The notes under the pieces are model-generated. The model ran no database searches and had not been told where the DNA came from. It worked only from the letters and a program-made list of their open reading frames with translations. This document shows positions 1 to 10,626 of a DNA stretch of 64,000 nt, in pieces. Source of the DNA: Exobasidium rhododendri. Its lineage: Eukaryota; Basidiomycota; Exobasidiomycetes; Exobasidiales; Exobasidiaceae. The stretch's first letter is position 1; the number at the start of each line of letters is the position of its first letter. The stretch spans positions 4,277,001 to 4,341,000 of the forward strand of contig CP110632.1 in assembly GCA_026210745.1 (NCBI GenBank), written 5' to 3'. The translations under genes were made by a program, and so were the position numbers.

Positions 1-706
1 CTTGATTCCGAACAATGATGTTCTCATCGGCCATGGCAGGAACATAAGCTCCACCTGCGACACTGATACCGTGGACGACACTAATCTGAGGAATCCCAAG
101 TGCGCTCATCTGAGCCATCTCGGCAAAGATTCGACCAAAGTGATACTGATCCGGGAATACTTCAGCTTGGTGGGGTAGAGCCGCTCCTCCTGATTCGACC
201 AAGTAGATGCATGGTAGTCGATTCTCTCGCGCTATTTGTTGTGCTCTGAGATGTTTCTTGACAGAGATAGGATAGTAGGATCCCCCCTTGACAGTGGGAT
301 CGTTGGCCAGGATCAACGTCGGAGAGCCTTGAACGTTTCCGATTCCAGTAATGACTCCTCCAGCTGGAACTTCATCTTCTTTCCCATACATACCCCACCC
401 CGCCAACGTGCTGAGCTCCAAGAAGGGACTGCCAGGATCCAGGAGAGCACCAATACGATCTCTGGCCAGCATCTTTCCCTTTGCTATGTGCCGGTCTCTT
501 GCCTTTGAAGAACCTCCCTTTGCTATCCGCGTATGAAGGGAGTCCAGGTCGTCTACAAGGGCACTCATTGCGGCGTGGTTATTCCTGTATCCCTCTGATG
601 CGCTATCGACATTGTTGGACAGCACACTGAGCGAGCCCGAGCTACCAGAATACCTCCGATTACCACTCGCATGACATACAGTCCGAAATGCCGTCCTGCT
701 GAACAT
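1..706 (-). CDS. MCCC2: 3-methylcrotonyl-CoA carboxylase beta subunit, N-terminal part (cut by window edge)
   Basis: Carboxyltransferase subunit of the mitochondrial biotin enzyme that carboxylates 3-methylcrotonyl-CoA in leucine breakdown. The frame is open without introns from the ATG at 704-706 to the window edge (235 codons), so the C-terminal half is missing. The first residues ([20 protein letters not shown]) are Arg/Ser-rich without acids, like a mitochondrial presequence. Family blocks follow in order: [71 protein letters not shown] and [20 protein letters not shown]. The [12 protein letters not shown] block favours MCC over the related propionyl-CoA carboxylase beta subunit. A later leucine-pathway candidate lies at 46 kb. 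Confidence 0.93.
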   Translation of the reverse strand, partial: MFSRTAFRTVCHASGNRRYSGSSGSLSVLSNNVDSASEGYRNNHAAMSALVDDLDSLHTRIAKGGSSKARDRHIAKGKMLARDRIGALLDPGSPFLELSTLAGWGMYGKEDEVPAGGVITGIGNVQGSPTLILANDPTVKGGSYYPISVKKHLRAQQIARENRLPCIYLVESGGAALPHQAEVFPDQYHFGRIFAEMAQMSALGIPQISVVHGISVAGGAYVPAMADENIIVRNQ

Positions 707-920
707 CCTTGACAACTTCCCGCGTTGCTGCGATGTACAAAAGATGTAAGTGAATGTTAGGGACGACCAGGGAAAAATTAGAGTCGCCAAGTCTGAATTG
801 TGCGGGGGTGAATACAATTTAAGCATCTTATAATTTCCGGCCCTTTTTCCGGCTCGTGCGAGACAATAGGAAGGAAAGGTGCATGCTTGCCTTTCTTTGT
901 ATGCTGAGGAGGCAGCTTCT

Positions 921-944
921 GAGAGAGAGAGAGAGAGAGAGAGA
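921..944. repeat. (GA)12 dinucleotide microsatellite
   Basis: Twelve uninterrupted GA units, about 215 bases upstream of the MCCC2 start codon. On the MCCC2 strand it reads as a CT tract, a common fungal promoter or leader element. Confidence 0.9.
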
Positions 945-1969
945 AAAGAATGGTCATACGCGGCTCACAGTGGCAGGCCCACAGAGGAGGTGAAATGAAG
1001 ACATGATTGAAGTCTGACGAACCATCGTAGTAGCGAGACTGCGTGAGATTAATCGAAGCGACTTGACAACGCTCGGAGCTTGTCCGCTCGATGACCCCTC
1101 AACTTATTCCTCTGAACCCTCTTTCCCCCTCCCTTCCGTCCGTCCGTTCTTGCGATCAATCATGCTCCCGGATTCTCACAATCTTTCTTTGGTAACCTTA
1201 GATGCTCGTCAGCGGTGATGCCCTGACGTTAGGCCGTCGTTTCCCTTCTCGCTCCTTGAGCGGACCAAATGTCCGTGGATGAAAATCACACACATTGCGT
1301 GTCATTCGTCCTGTGAAGACCGGAGGAGATCGTCAGAGCAAAGAAAATGTGCCGAAATCGTCGCAAGAGCCCTTGAGATCTGGCTCGATTGTTCTGCCAA
1401 GGAGCACACAGCCGAGGGTCCTCATTGCAAAGTGGCATAAAGGACATTTTTTTAAGCTTTCGTCCTTGATGATGATGCTGATGCTGCTGCTGCTCCCTAG
1501 GCACTTTCACGCAGGCGAGCTTTGTCCTTGCCCCTGTGACGAGTAGCGGCAGGTGGGACCACCCTCCTTTTCCCCGATTCGCATAGCAAAATGGCCACGG
1601 AGTCCCGCAAAAGCCACGTTAGTTCTTTAGAGCGACGTAAGGTACCCCTTTGCGTAGACCCCCTTTAGATGCAACCGCGACGAGTGACATCACCGTCTCT
1701 GCGTCTTTACCATATTATAATACAAAAGACACGCGTCCTCGAGAAAGATTTATATCGAGAACCAAATGATAATACGTCATATTGCATATAGGCAGATACA
1801 TTCTCGCGTCTTGTGGTACTATTGCCGATCTCAGATGTATAGCGTGGCTCTCCCGCTATGCTCGATTAGACATCGTAATGTCGCATCGTAGATTCTAGAT
1901 TGAGGCCAGACCGGATTGAGTCTTCGATGAGCGACGGAATATACGTGGAAGATGGGGCAGGAGAAAAGG

Positions 1970-1976
1970 ATAAATA
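1970..1976 (+). promoter_or_regulatory. TATA-like element of grg-1-like gene
   Basis: The sequence ATAAATA lies about 100 bases before the ATG at 2077. A CT-rich leader with CACACA follows, ending in an A-rich stretch before the start codon. This layout suits a highly expressed inducible gene. The assignment is by position and motif only. Confidence 0.5.
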
Positions 1977-2076
1977 GAGGAGGATTTAGGGTCGTACACC
2001 TTTCCTCCTTTCCCTCACATACTCTTCACTTTTACCACACACACAAACCAACCAAACACTTAAATAACTTTTTAAA

Positions 2077-2367
2077 ATGCAAACTGTTAAGGACACCGTG
2101 TGAGTAGGGACAGTCGTGCTCTCCTGACTTCTTGTCGACTACATTTCTGACCCAACTTTGCTTTGCCCTTGTAGTAACTCCGTCGTCGAGAGCGTCCAGG
2201 GAACTGGAGCTACTGCCTCCAAGGAAGCCAACAAGGAAGTTGCCAAGAACTCCGATGCATCCCTCTCTACCCGAGCCAGCGCTGCCAAGGACGCCGTTGG
2301 TGACAAGATGGACGAGCAAAAGCACGAGGCCAAGTCTGAGGGTTACGAGCAGAAGGCCAAGAACTAG
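2077..2367 (+). CDS. grg-1: Glucose-repressible protein Grg1 (ccg-1) homologue
   Basis: Small hydrophilic stress or starvation protein of 71 residues, exactly the usual size of the Grg1/Ccg-1 family. That family is induced on glucose loss and by the clock in Neurospora; its biochemical role is unknown. Exon 1 is 2077-2099 and exon 2 is 2175-2367. The intron has a GTGAGT donor and a TGTAG acceptor, and joining it restores ...KDTVNSVVESVQ. Family signatures are visible: TGATASKEANKEVAKNSDAS, then STRASAAKDAVGDKMDEQKH and a Lys/Glu/Ala-rich end. The repeated K/A/E heptad-like pattern suggests helix on binding, as in LEA-like proteins (inference). The nearby TATA-like box and CT-rich leader suit strong regulated expression. 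Confidence 0.92.
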
Positions 2368-2824
2368 AGATGTCACCAAACTCTCTAATATTCAGTCTTT
2401 TATTGTAGCGACAGCATGATCTCTACACGTAATTTTAACGCTTCAACCACTTGTTCATCCCAGTCTGTCTGCTTTCGTTGTGACGTGTCAAATGATCCCG
2501 CACTTTCTCTCTTCCTTCTCTTCCGTCTGAGTGAAAATGAGTCTCCACACCCTCGCGTAGGTCGTCGCGTGGGGCTTTTAGCCGGCCGTAAGGTCATGAG
2601 GAATGACTTCTTTCGCTGCAAGTTTAGCCTAGCACGCCGAATCTACCGCACACACTCCCCCTTGCTACTACGGCAATCTTGCAATTTTTCCGCCCCTCGC
2701 CGTTTCTTCTAGTTGCTTTGAATCTTGGTGGGTTACTGCTCGCCTTTTCCTCCTTCTCACTTCTCTGCACTACTAACATTCTGCACCATACCTTTCTTTT
2801 TACATTCTCCTCCACCCACGCTGC
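2368..2824. other. Intergenic region before aminotransferase gene
   Basis: Contains the grg-1 3' end and the pyrimidine-rich promoter of the next gene (CT-rich from about 2740 to 2820). The ORFs crossing it are low-complexity readings of the CT tract. No separate gene is seen. Confidence 0.55.
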
Positions 2825-4389
2825 ATGGCACCCTCATCGTCTCCCTCCCCTTCACGCCCTCCACATCCGGCTCCACCCACTGAACCTGTCCTTGGCTCTC
2901 AAACGACTTCCTCTCCCACATCTACGTCTCCCACTGCACTCGATCGTTCTGACTCATCAACATCGGTTCAGTCTGGTTCACCCTCAGTTACACTGAATCG
3001 CTTGCAACAAATCAGCACTCATCTCGACTCTAGCACGAAACTCCCTTCAACACTCCGATACAGCATGAGTAACCAGGAGTTCAAACAAGCTCCTCATAAG
3101 GTGCGCAAATCTAAAAGAAATTGGGTGTTTAATACAGGGATCGAATGCTGATCAGGTCGTCGTCTTCCGTAGCTACTGGTCATTCCGGGTCCGATCGAAG
3201 TGGCTGATGATGTTCTTCTCGCCAACGCTCACCCTTCCATGTCCCACGTCTCGCCCGACTTTGTTCCTGTCATGGGCGATTGCATCAAGATGATCAGGTC
3301 AGTGAGGCTGGCTAGGGGGTGTCTGTGTCCTGCTTATCAAACTTACATCCTATGCCCTTTGAATGACGGCACGACAGAAAAGTATTGTTTGCGCCCGACT
3401 CACAGCCAGTGCTCACCGCTGGTAGTGGTACGCTGGGATGGGATCATGTCGCCTCCAACGTCATTGAGCCCGGTGAAGAGGCTCTGGTGTTGAACAGTGG
3501 CTATTTCGGTGACAGCTTTGCCGAGTGCTTGACGACATATGGTGCCAAAGTGGAACAGATCAAAGCTCCGATTGGTAGCAAGCCTACGCTCGAAGAAGTA
3601 GAAGCCAAGCTAAAGAGCAAAAAGTACAAAGTCGTCACCTTTACCCATGTCGACACCAGTACTGGCGTTTTGAGCGATGCAAAAGGTCTCGGAGAATTGA
3701 TCAAGCGAGTCAGCCCAGAGAGTATCTTGGTTTTGGACGGTGTATGCTCTGTGGCAAGTGAAGAGATCCGAATGCAAGAATGGGGAATCGACGTCGTCTT
3801 GACAGCTAGTCAGAAGGGATTAGGCTGTCCACCTGGCTTGATGATCTTGGCTGCTAGCCCCAAAGCAATCAAGGCATTCGAGAGCAGAAAGACTCCTCCA
3901 AACAGCTACTATGCTAGTTGGTCAAAGTGGATCCCAGTCATGAAGGCGTACGATTCTGGCACAGGCGCTTACTTTGGCACGCCCCCCACCAATCTTATCT
4001 ACGCACTTCACCAAAGCTTGACAACGATCACTACCAAGTCTCCCTCTTTGGAAGATCGCTTCAAGCAACACATTGAGGTATCCGACCGAATCAAGAACTT
4101 TGTGAAAGAACTTGGTCTGGAACAATTGGTATCTGATGGAATTAAAGATGGTGCTCACGGAATGACTGCCGTCAAGTTCCCTCCCGGTCTCAAGGCACCT
4201 GATCTTTTACCCAAGATGGTTGCCAAGAATGTCGTCGTCGCTGCCGGTCTTCACAAAGAAGTGAAAGAGACCTACTTCCGAATTGGGCATATGGGTGTCA
4301 CTGTCACTCAAGACAAGGAGAGGGGCGACATTGATCATCTCCTCAAGAGTCTCAAGGAAGCCTTTGCCGAAGCAGGCTACAAGAAGTAG
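2825..4389 (+). CDS. AGX1: Alanine-glyoxylate / serine-pyruvate aminotransferase
   Basis: PLP-dependent class V aminotransferase that makes glycine from glyoxylate and alanine. Three exons: 2825-3100, 3173-3297 and 3378-4389, with phases that agree. The core starts at MSNQEFKQAPHK (ATG at 3065), followed by LLVIPGPIEVADDVL and AHPSMSHVSPDF. The phosphate-binding GSGTLGWDHVASN and the PLP lysine in TASQKGLGCPPG are present. From 3065 the protein is 390 residues, the normal family length. The upstream in-frame ATG at 2825 adds 80 residues of Ser/Thr/Pro-rich sequence that the family lacks, so the true start may be 3065. The C-terminus (GYKK) is not a standard PTS1 peroxisomal signal. Confidence 0.92.
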
Positions 4390-4472
4390 TAATGGTCAGC
4401 CATGTAAAGCCTGTTGAAATAAGAGTGTAATGAATGTTCTATGTACATAATGAGAAGCATCGTACTTCTTTG

Positions 4473-5870
4473 CTACATTACAACCTCATCGTCCGACCTT
4501 TGCTTCGAGATGCCGGTTGCGAAAGATTCAACATCATATGTCGTTCTTGCCTGTGCCGTCATGACATGGACTACGCACCAGCCTGCATCGACAAGGCACC
4601 ACTCGCCATCTCCTCGCCTCGCTGCACTCTTTCCCCTTCCCTTTTTGAGATCATCTCCCGCATCTACAAGGCCTTCATAGAAGACTGGCTGAGTGAATTT
4701 CGTCCTTTCTTCGCTATCCTGCTCTCCTTCTAGTTTGTATTCTTGCTCGTCCTCCTCAACATCTTGATTGTCCCTTTCCATCTCTTTTCGGATGTTTGCG
4801 ATTTCCTCGGTTTCTTCTTCTGCCCTACTGGCCCAACCTCGATCGATGCGTTTCTGCGTTTCTCGCTCCATAGCTCTTCGATTCTGTCGACCGATGACTG
4901 CACCAGTAGGTCTCCATCTACTCTTCAAGATGCGACGTACGCCCTCAACACTCAGTTTAAAGGTCTGTGCCAGTACTTGTCGACTCCACCTTTCTGGATC
5001 ATCCTGGTGTAGTGCTCGAAGACCATCTTGAGCTTCTCTCGAGATAATCTTATACGGCCGCCAATTTCTCTTCTCCTCTTCTTCAATCGGCTCCTTGGTA
5101 GATGGGGAAGGTAGAGTCGTAGAGGCCGCCTTTGTCTGCCTTGGCTTTCTTGAAAGAGGTTCGGTTGGTTCGCCGAAAAAATCGTCGATAGATGACGCTG
5201 GCTTTTCTCCTTCTACAAGAGCATCGTCTGCTTCGGCTCTTGCTATCACTGATTCGTCTTCCCGTCTTATCCTTTGGAGACTTGGTGGTAGCGCATGTTT
5301 CAGAAAGGACCCCACTTCCTTGGCTACTCTACTGACCGAACCTCCAGCATTGCTCTTCACTTGTATGACCACGATCCAATCGGCCCACGCATCTTCATTC
5401 ACCTCTTTTGCGTGTATGTAGGTGACAGGTCTCTTCCCTGTCATGCTATCCAGTCCACCTTTTTCGTCTGGTCTCGCAATCAACGCAGAGCAGTCTCCCT
5501 CGGCCAGTAAATAGTGCAGCGTCAGCAGTGGCTCCGGTAGAGAGGAATCAAGTGCCCAGGAGCTGTGAGATGGTGGAGGTGGCGTGGCAGCCGGATGAAC
5601 CACTATCTCCTCTTCCTCTTCTAAGAACCAAGGCGTAGCGGATACTTGTTCGGATAGTGCGGTGACACTGTCTTGCTTGATAGGCAGAGCTTCTTCAGGC
5701 AGCTCAGTGAGCGGTAAGGCAGAAGTTGATGCCGCTGAAGGCAGAGGGGGTGGGCGCGGTCGATTCTGTCTTGGAAGTCGTGCTGCTCGAGTCGTGGAAA
5801 GCGCTCTGGAAGTAGCGACATTCACCCTGACATTTCGAAAAAGCAAACTTGCCACATTTTTCGTCGACAT
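4473..5870 (-). CDS. RRG9: Rrg9/neugrin-domain mitochondrial protein with RsfS-like N-terminal region
   Basis: A 465-residue single-exon gene convergent with AGX1. The N-terminus (about 1-40) is Arg/Ser-rich and acid-free, as expected for a mitochondrial presequence. A neugrin/Rrg9 block lies near residues 265-330: NWRPYKIISREAQDGLRAL, then LAQTFKLSVEGVRRILKSRW. Rrg9 is needed for mitochondrial genome maintenance and respiratory growth in yeast, and its mammalian relative binds mitochondrial rRNA. Residues 150-200 contain ADWIVVIQVKSNAGG and SRVAKEVGSFLKH, which resemble the core of the ribosomal silencing factor RsfS fold (weak, by eye). The linkers are acidic and low in complexity. The tail after about residue 400 has unusual composition and might hide a 3' intron. 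Confidence 0.75.
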   Translation of the reverse strand: MSTKNVASLLFRNVRVNVATSRALSTTRAARLPRQNRPRPPPLPSAASTSALPLTELPEEALPIKQDSVTALSEQVSATPWFLEEEEEIVVHPAATPPPPSHSSWALDSSLPEPLLTLHYLLAEGDCSALIARPDEKGGLDSMTGKRPVTYIHAKEVNEDAWADWIVVIQVKSNAGGSVSRVAKEVGSFLKHALPPSLQRIRREDESVIARAEADDALVEGEKPASSIDDFFGEPTEPLSRKPRQTKAASTTLPSPSTKEPIEEEEKRNWRPYKIISREAQDGLRALHQDDPERWSRQVLAQTFKLSVEGVRRILKSRWRPTGAVIGRQNRRAMERETQKRIDRGWASRAEEETEEIANIRKEMERDNQDVEEDEQEYKLEGEQDSEERTKFTQPVFYEGLVDAGDDLKKGRGKSAARRGDGEWCLVDAGWCVVHVMTAQARTTYDVESFATGISKQRSDDEVVM

Positions 5871-6058
5871 CTTCGATCTCTTTTCGCCCTGGTGCTGAGA
5901 GGACCGTCAGGACTGTCACGAAGTGCAATGTAGAATTGAAGGTCGCGAAGAAGTGCTGAATGAATGAATTAGGTACATGCAAATGAAATGAGGACAAAAA
6001 TCTCCCAAGAAATAAAAAATTAGACTTGCGAGACATGTGCAGAATCGACGTGAATTAA

Positions 6059-7815
6059 TCAATCATCGAAGGGGTCCGCATCCTCGGAGTCTTCTTGGTT
6101 GAAGAGGACATGATTCGGTGGTTGAGTGTCATAAGATGGAGGTGAAGATCGCTTGTTGCTTTTCACACGAGACATCTCGAGCGAATCGTTGCTGTTTGTG
6201 CCACTTTCGACTGCTGTCCTCTCCTCACCGCCGCTCGAATCACCCAAGCTTAAGCGATTGTACAGGCGATTGATGACGCTGCCCCCTCGAGCAGTCTCCA
6301 GACCGTCGTTGACCGAGTTCAAAGATGAGTCTCGCGAGCCATAACGACCGCCTTGGCCTGTGAAGAAATCGATGAGGACGCTGAAGGGCGGCAATCAAGG
6401 TAAGCAAATCGATGCACCCCATGCGTCGACAAGAGAGAGCACTCACTTGGCCCACAGGAAGAGCAGAAATGCGAGAGAAAAGTCAATGAGACCCCAGGTG
6501 ACATGGTCGAGACCTGTAATTGAGCATGGTGGAAAGACAATGAGCAGATAGTCCGGTTCGAGAGGCTCAACAAAGTACGCACCATTACCATCGGCCCATC
6601 GGAGCTCTTCATCAGTCGCACTCATGAAGATGACACCAGAAGCAAATAGTAGCCAGATGGGGCTGCAGAAGGAAGACAGTGAGCATTAGCGACACATCAA
6701 TGCTTGAGCGATCCGAATAACTCTCACAAATACTGGAAAGCCTTTATTGGGTACCAGTGTGTAGATCGGCCATTTGCGGGCACTTCACCTTCACCGGTCG
6801 GATGATCATCGAGAAGGAAACAAACTTCGATGATTCTAGTCGCACCGACGCCCATCAGGGTATAGCCAAAGAGGGCGTGGATCATTGTCGATATCATCTG
6901 TGACGAGTGTATGAGTATGCTGTGCAGATTAGGCCCTAGCCAGTATCAACTCACCAGAGCTTGTGCGTGGCCACTCATGGCCCATCCGGTGAGTGCAATG
7001 ACGATGGCGGGAACGATACTTCTCTTTCCCTTTCGACTGACCCACATTCCTGCTCCTCCTCCTGCAACCCAGACAACACCGAGCATGGTATGCTGCAGAT
7101 CTTTGTGTGTCCAAGGACCGCCATGATGCTCTGTCAACGCATTGACACACCCCCAAACAAAGATGACACTGCTATCGAGCATCTCTTGCGACATGTTCCT
7201 CCTCTTCAGCCAGTCCACACCTGCTTTCAGCATGATTAGGAGGATGATTCCGTATCCAATGAAGGCCGAGCCCATTATATGATGAGCAAGACATTGACCT
7301 GTATGCCCTCCCATGCACCAAGAACGAAGCGTAATGACACCCAAAAGCATCTGCAGCCAGCCAAGGACTGCAAATGCTTTACCTACAAATCCATGCAAGA
7401 AGAGCACTACCGGACGGATCCTAGCTTCAGCCTTCCACTTCAGGTGCAGCTTCAGATACACCCCTAGACCTCCTTGCAAGAATAGAATGGGGATCAATAG
7501 ACTTGCCACAGATCCATGTGCAGTATGAGGGAAACGTCGACCACCATGCTTGTGGCCCATGATAAAGCCGGCCGAGGTGAGAAGTAGAGCAACGATTGCT
7601 GTCGGCGCATGAAGGCGATGTCGAGTAAGGCCCAACACGATGGCAAGAGGGAACAGAAGGAACCAAGCTATGGACTGAACGATGATGTGCAACCACATGA
7701 TCGAATCTATCGGGACTGACACATCAGCAGGTCCCGTCTCATGATGCTCGTGAGCGAGGGTGAGGGTAGCCAGACAGAGCAGAACATACGCTGCCGAACG
7801 TTCTATCCTGGCCAT
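6059..7815 (-). CDS. YTP1: Ytp1-like multispan membrane protein (DUF2427 + Ytp1 C-terminal domain)
   Basis: Five exons: 6955-7815, 6728-6897, 6583-6662, 6447-6513 and 6059-6380. All phases agree and give 499 residues. The start has a signal peptide ([21 protein letters not shown]) followed by a His-rich lumenal segment and about ten hydrophobic helices. Conserved features are HHET near residue 25, [15 protein letters not shown] (like the cytochrome b561/DUF2427 core), TKHLQHT-type His positions ([12 protein letters not shown]), and a second half with [20 protein letters not shown] and [21 protein letters not shown]. The tail after about residue 410 is a polar Ser/Asp-rich cytosolic end. The function of yeast Ytp1 is unknown; the paired histidines suggest haem or metal binding (inference). 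It shares a 302-base divergent promoter with SND2. Confidence 0.85.
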
Positions 7816-8117
7816 CGCAGCGAGCAGCGTGACAGGCAGAAGGGAAGAGAGGCCTTTAGGTTGTGCTTGTATGGCGCGAGGGTGGTTATGTTCTGAACGT
7901 GTGCTCTGAGTCGACCACTACATTTAATGAGGTTGCAATAAACTTTAGAGTCGGGAACAGGATTCCCTTGCCGAACAAATTTTGTAGATTCCCTGGTAAG
8001 AAAACATTCACCCCTGCATGGGCCCACTCAACCTCCTCTTACTCGTCCAAGCGCGTTTGGCTTCAACAACTTACCTTTTCCTTCTCGTTGTCGCACCCAT
8101 CAAGCAAGCAGGCAGTA
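7816..8117. other. Divergent promoter between YTP1-like and SND2 genes
   Basis: 302 bases separate the two start codons. The SND2-proximal part is pyrimidine-rich (about 8030-8100). No clear TATA box or extra gene is seen. Confidence 0.5.
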
Positions 8118-8842
8118 ATGGCTCGAGCGGCATCAAAGAAGCAAGCGGCTCAAAATGCTCAGATGGTCAAAATTCTGACGTACGGGTTCCTCCTGACGAA
8201 CTCGATTCACTTGCTTTTCGTCTTTGGATTGTTTCGAAAGTCTAGTGGATCATTCGGTGCTCTGATCAAATACATCATCACAGAGGCCATAGCAGCGTGT
8301 CTTGCGATCGTATTGAGGGGAATGGCAAAGCAAGGAGATGACCTAGGGCAGGCCGGTTTGACTTCGTGAGTTTGCCCATGTGAATCCAGAAGACTTGAAA
8401 AGATTGCTGTTTGCTCAATGTGGCATGGCTCTGCAGGTATATGTTCGACGTCATCTACGTCACATGGTTTGTCCATCTCACCACTGCTCTCATCTCTGCG
8501 AAGTTCTGGTACACGTATCTATCAGTAAGTGGACCTTTGGAATATAGGTGCCTCTTCCTGTTCTTTCGTTATGACGTCTGACTCCTCATCAACGCAAAAC
8601 AGATACCTGCTTATGTCTTCTACTTTGCGTACATTAAGCTGATAGTTCCTTTTGCCCTTGGTGGGAGAGATCCGCTGATAGGATTGTGGAACATGCTATC
8701 GTCAAAGGTCAACAGCTCAGGAGGTGGAGCAGCGCTCTCTACCGCAGCGGCAGAACAAGAGCCCACCATCAGCAAACGACAAGCCAAATTGCAGAAGCGG
8801 ATGGACAAGGGCGATCCTCGTGTTCAAAAGCAACAGCGATGA
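8118..8842 (+). CDS. SND2: Snd2/TMEM208 family ER protein
   Basis: Component of the SRP-independent (SND) route that targets proteins to the ER. Three exons: 8118-8365, 8437-8524 and 8603-8842, giving 191 residues. It begins with a basic MARAASKKQAAQNAQ segment, then helix pairs (ILTYGFLLTNSIHLLFVFGL and a second hairpin after GALIKYIITEAI). A short loop, more helices (MFDVIYVTWFVHLTTALIS; IPAYVFYFAYIKLIVPFA) and a basic tail KRQAKLQKRMDKGD follow, all as in TMEM208. Length and topology match the family (170-200 residues). Longer upstream reading in the same frame is excluded by the good ATG context and the family start. Confidence 0.88.
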
Positions 8843-8939
8843 TATCCCGATTGCGAAAGAGGGGTATGATGATTGATACAGCGTTAGCATACATGTGTAC
8901 AATAAACGATGCAGGACTCGAAAAAGAGAGAAAAGGCGA

Positions 8940-9986
8940 TTACAAACCCAGTGACTGTCGATAGAGGTCGTCGCCCACCAATTGCTTCAGTGGGAGGAGG
9001 TTGTCACGCAACCAAGCTCGAACTACCTCAGTCGACATGCCAGCCACCCTGACTACAATAGCCGTGCTGCTTTTTTGATCCTTCGCATGCTCTTCTCGTG
9101 CCTTCTCGAGCGTGCTACAGCTCCATATGAGAGGTTCCTGCGGGGGATGTGTGGCTCTTTGACGGAATTGTTGCTGCTGTTGTTTGTTGCCCTGCTGGAT
9201 CTTGTAGAAGTCGTCCTGCAATCTTTTCACAATTTCGACTACATCCACACCCACCAAAAAGAGAGTCGCAAAGCATGTGAAGGGCTCGCACTTCTCTGCA
9301 ATATCGTTGATCGAATTGCGCTCCAAAGTGGCTACCTCTCGAGCGATCACTTTATCCCCTCTACGAATCTCATTTCGGCTTTCGTAAAAGTCAAAAGCCC
9401 AATTTTCATTCAGCACTTTTGTCCCGTTCTTGCTGGCTAGATGCTGTCTGCCGGGAGTAAACCAGTCGAGTAGGACTAGAGAGGATGTGTGGGGGCATCG
9501 TAGATCAAACTGCTGCTTTTGACGATATCGAGAGTCTGCGAAACATGTAACAGGATCGGGTAGATTGATGAGGGTCGCCTTTGGTCGCACGATACACCTG
9601 AGATTTTGACTGGTACAAGCCGAGATAACTGCAGAGCCTAGGTGTTTGCCTCTCATCTTGAACACTTTGGTGCTGCCCTGTGTCAGGAGAAGAAGTGTGC
9701 AGTGTTGTCCGACATCGAAGTCGATCGACACTACATCTCCGCTCACCAAGCCACCTCCATATCCGACAATGTACAGAGCTGCCACTGCCTTTGATTCTGC
9801 CATTGCCGAACTCTGTCTTGCTATGCGTAGACTAGCATCTCGTGAAGACGTTCGTGGTGAGATGAGCTTAAGCGGGAAAGTAGATGAAAGGTGTGTGAAG
9901 GAGCTGCCGGGCCTACTGGGGCTGCCATGGCTTCGAAGAATAGCCAAACCTGATCCACTGTACTGCTGCGTTCTGCCGACTTCCAT
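8940..9986 (-). CDS. ureD: Urease accessory protein UreD/UreH
   Basis: Chaperone that, with UreF and UreG, loads nickel into urease. A single exon of 348 residues, with the stop only about 100 bases from the convergent SND2 stop. UreD features in order: GGLVSGDVVSIDFDVG near residue 78, LLLTQGSTKVFKMRG, VRPKATLINLPDPVTCFADS, then YRQKQQFDLR and SLVLLDWFTPGRQ, and a C-terminal region ending WLRDNLLPLKQLVGDDLYRQ. A Gln-rich insert (GNKQQQQQFRQ) sits near residue 270. The first 25 residues are poorly conserved, so a later start is possible. Its presence implies a urease-positive fungus, since this chaperone has no other known role. Confidence 0.92.
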   Translation of the reverse strand: MEVGRTQQYSGSGLAILRSHGSPSRPGSSFTHLSSTFPLKLISPRTSSRDASLRIARQSSAMAESKAVAALYIVGYGGGLVSGDVVSIDFDVGQHCTLLLLTQGSTKVFKMRGKHLGSAVISACTSQNLRCIVRPKATLINLPDPVTCFADSRYRQKQQFDLRCPHTSSLVLLDWFTPGRQHLASKNGTKVLNENWAFDFYESRNEIRRGDKVIAREVATLERNSINDIAEKCEPFTCFATLFLVGVDVVEIVKRLQDDFYKIQQGNKQQQQQFRQRATHPPQEPLIWSCSTLEKAREEHAKDQKSSTAIVVRVAGMSTEVVRAWLRDNLLPLKQLVGDDLYRQSLGL

Positions 9987-10626
9987 CGCAGCAAATCAAC
10001 TCCCTCACTGCGGTCAAAGAAGGGCACCCCCTTAAGTCTGCTGAAGGAGCTTCATTTGCGTGCAGTAACTCTAGGTAGATGGGAGGATTATCTTTGGAAG
10101 GAGGAAGTTCGCGTGCAAGTCTGAAGGAGGCAATCTTCCCAAATTGTGGCTCGTGTTTTCTTGAGATCCCGATCACCACTTTCCTACAGCCCCTATCTCT
10201 CAAAAACTTTTTAGCATACCACTACTGCCTTCGTACGGCATTAGTCTAGCCTGCACCAGCAGCCAGTCTTTCTCGTTGTCTTCTTCGCGCTCGGCATCGT
10301 TCATAAACACAACATCACTGCCTGCCCGAGCGTACCAGTGTCCTTGCGGGCGTCGCCTCTTGGTCCCTTCCATCGGCGCGTGTCTGCTTACATCATAATA
10401 GTACGCCTGCCAGTGTTTTTTATTCGCACTGGGTAAGGGACCTAGAATTCTTGGCCTCCACCCCCAACACCCTTCTTCTCGCGGCTAATAAAATATATGA
10501 CATGTCTGACAAAGCAAGGAAACCTTCACATTGTCGCTTGAATGAAGCGTTCAGGGGACTGTTCGCTTGACGTCTCTCAATACTTCCGAACTGCTCCACC
10601 ACAACCCAAAATAAAAGCACATAATC
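9987..10626. other. Intergenic region between ureD and SDR gene
   Basis: Divergent promoter of 640 bases. No extended conserved coding frame is seen. Candidate ORFs at 9821-10203 continue the antisense of ureD. An A/T-rich stretch (AATAAAATATATGAC) lies near 10485. Confidence 0.5.

Larger units (their letters stand above)
707..2076. other. Intergenic region between MCCC2 and grg-1-like gene
   Basis: Divergent promoter space of 1.37 kb. It holds a (GA)12 microsatellite at 921-944, a pyrimidine-rich stretch near 1110-1160, and a TATA-like element near 1970. Short overlapping ORFs at 1286-1546 on both strands mirror each other and have no coding character. No gene is seen. Confidence 0.6.
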
